Shown one piece after another: positions 12,562-13,529 of a stretch of DNA of 13,529 nucleotides. Each line of letters opens with the position of its first letter. The first letter of the stretch is position 1. The stretch covers positions 1 to 13,529 of the forward strand of contig JAUHZW010000036.1 in NCBI GenBank assembly GCA_030425745.1, given 5' to 3'. The translations under genes and the position numbers were made by a program. The DNA comes from Actinomycetes bacterium. GTDB lineage: Bacteria; Actinomycetota; Actinomycetes; S36-B12. The notes below the pieces were generated by a model. The model ran no database searches and was not told the origin of the DNA. It was given only the letters and a program-made list of their open reading frames with translations.

Positions 12562-13529
12562 GTGGCGACCGCACGGGAGATCCTCCTCGGCACCACCCGC
12601 GTCCACCGGGAGCACCTGCACGCTCGACGGGCATCGGTCACGGGGGCGCTGGCCCTCATCCTCACCGGCGTGTGCATCGCCATCGGTTCCGAGCCGAGCG
12701 CCCTGCCTCTGGTGATCGGATCGACCTTCACCGGGATCCTCACCCTGACCGGAGCTCCCGACACTCGCCTGCGAGCCATGACGTGGACGGTGCTGTGGCT
12801 GACCGGTGCCACGCTGCTGGGCGGGCTGGTGTCGACCTGGCGGTGGTACGACCTAGCCGTGGTCGCGGTTGTCGGGCTCGTCGGCGGCTACGCAGGGGCG
12901 CTCGGCTCTCGCGGCATGCTGATCGGTGTCCTCTCGATGGTGTCCTACACCGTGTTCGCGGGAGTGGACGTCTCGCCCGGTGACGCAGTCCAGACGGCCG
13001 CCCTGGTGGCAGCGGGTGGGATTCTGCACCTGCTCGTCACCGCCATCTGGCTCCTCCTGCGGGAGCGGAGCTCCCTGCTCCAGCGGACCGAGCATCCGGA
13101 ACCATGGCGCGCCCGACTCGACCCTCGGCGACGCACGGACGACCTGTTCCTCCACCACGCGATCCGACTGTGCGTCGCCCTGGTCATCGGCACGGCGATC
13201 GCGGACACGCTGGCCTGGCCGCACCCCTATTGGATCCCGATGACGATCGTGTGGATGTCCAAGCCGGACGCCCAGGGCACGGTGACCCGTGTGGTGGAGC
13301 GCATCCTCGGCACCGCGGTCGGGGTGGTGGTCGCTGCTGTGCTGATCGATGGGATCAGCGACGGTGACATCGCGATCCCTCTCTACACGGGAATAGGGGT
13401 CTTCCTCCTGCTGGCCTTCCTGTTCGCCAACTACCCGATAGCGGTGGTCGGGGTGACCCTCATGGTGATCACGCTGCTGTCCCTTCCCGGTCGAACGGTG
13501 GTCGACAACCTCGACTACCGCCTGGTGGC
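12562..13529 (+). CDS. FUSC family membrane protein, 3' end beyond window
   Basis: The frame from GTG 12562 stays open for 322 codons to the window edge, so the gene is incomplete. The protein begins with a short basic segment (HREHLHARR). A first hydrophobic half of several helices (about 28-180) comes next, then a charged cytoplasmic stretch (about 185-215, ERSSLLQRTEHPEPWRARL) and a second helical half. The second half contains HPYWIPMTIVWMSKPDAQGTVTRVVERILGTAVGVVV. This YWIPMT...R..GT.xG block is characteristic of FUSC-type domains (fusaric acid resistance / aromatic acid exporter-like), in which helices pack in the membrane and export is proposed. The substrate is unknown. The start is chosen from the leaderless TACGGT-N6-GTG pattern. 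The gene is divergent from the secreted propeller gene. Confidence 0.85.
   Translation, partial: MATAREILLGTTRVHREHLHARRASVTGALALILTGVCIAIGSEPSALPLVIGSTFTGILTLTGAPDTRLRAMTWTVLWLTGATLLGGLVSTWRWYDLAVVAVVGLVGGYAGALGSRGMLIGVLSMVSYTVFAGVDVSPGDAVQTAALVAAGGILHLLVTAIWLLLRERSSLLQRTEHPEPWRARLDPRRRTDDLFLHHAIRLCVALVIGTAIADTLAWPHPYWIPMTIVWMSKPDAQGTVTRVVERILGTAVGVVVAAVLIDGISDGDIAIPLYTGIGVFLLLAFLFANYPIAVVGVTLMVITLLSLPGRTVVDNLDYRLV

Noticed and set aside
12400..12621. N-terminal extension of the propeller protein
   Set aside because: The signal peptide starts at ATG 12399 with AGGAAGG before it. The extension is not signal-like and would overlap the start of the divergent FUSC gene.

Overview
The window reads as chromosomal DNA of a high-GC actinobacterium (Actinomycetota). 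The reasons are strong G/C bias at third codon positions, GTG starts, several apparently leaderless genes with a TAnnnT -10 element exactly six bases before the start codon, an F420-type luciferase-like oxidoreductase, and an MmpL/ActII-type MMPL transporter. I cannot name genus or species from sequence alone. There is no rRNA, tRNA, CRISPR array, prophage or insertion sequence that I can see.

Left part (1-1268, + strand): an upstream region with a perfect 16-bp palindrome of the CsoR/RicR copper-repressor type (135-150) precedes a 55-residue Cys-rich microprotein (193-360). Next come a 50-residue membrane microprotein resembling DUF5993 (437-589) and a six-helix DsbB-like thiol oxidase (603-1268). 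Positions 1-134 hold no convincing gene. The theme is metal or thiol chemistry at the cell envelope.

Middle part, + strand (1384-5424): a three-PAS/GGDEF/EAL protein with a degenerate GGDEF site but an essentially intact EAL site, so most likely a sensor-controlled c-di-GMP phosphodiesterase. It is followed by a SulP anion transporter with a C-terminal STAS domain, apparently expressed from its own leaderless promoter. SulP converges with the next operon, and the gap between them (5411-5556) is a tandem array of a 62-bp unit rich in hairpins.

Middle part, - strand (10661 down to 5556): a compact four-gene operon, in transcription order a small membrane protein of the superinfection-immunity family, an LLM-class F420-dependent oxidoreductase, a peptidase S51/cyanophycinase-like protein fused to a cysteinyl-tRNA-synthetase-like C-terminal domain, and a large MMPL exporter with an unusual helical insertion in its first extracytoplasmic domain. 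Spacings are 2 bp, 20 bp and a 4-bp ATGA overlap, so they are very likely one transcript. A leaderless promoter lies just upstream, directly beside a 65-nt hairpin that ends the preceding gene.

Right part (10756-13529): a secreted, Vgb-like beta-propeller protein with an Ig-like domain and a basic C-terminal domain (- strand). Across a 162-bp divergent intergenic region lies the start of a FUSC-family membrane protein (+ strand), which runs off the window.

I do not see a clearly new defence or mobile system. The most unusual items are the operator-linked Cys-rich microprotein beside a DsbB variant, the S51-CysS fusion inside an operon with an Imm-like protein and an MMPL exporter, the 62-bp hairpin array, and the recurring leaderless-promoter pattern.
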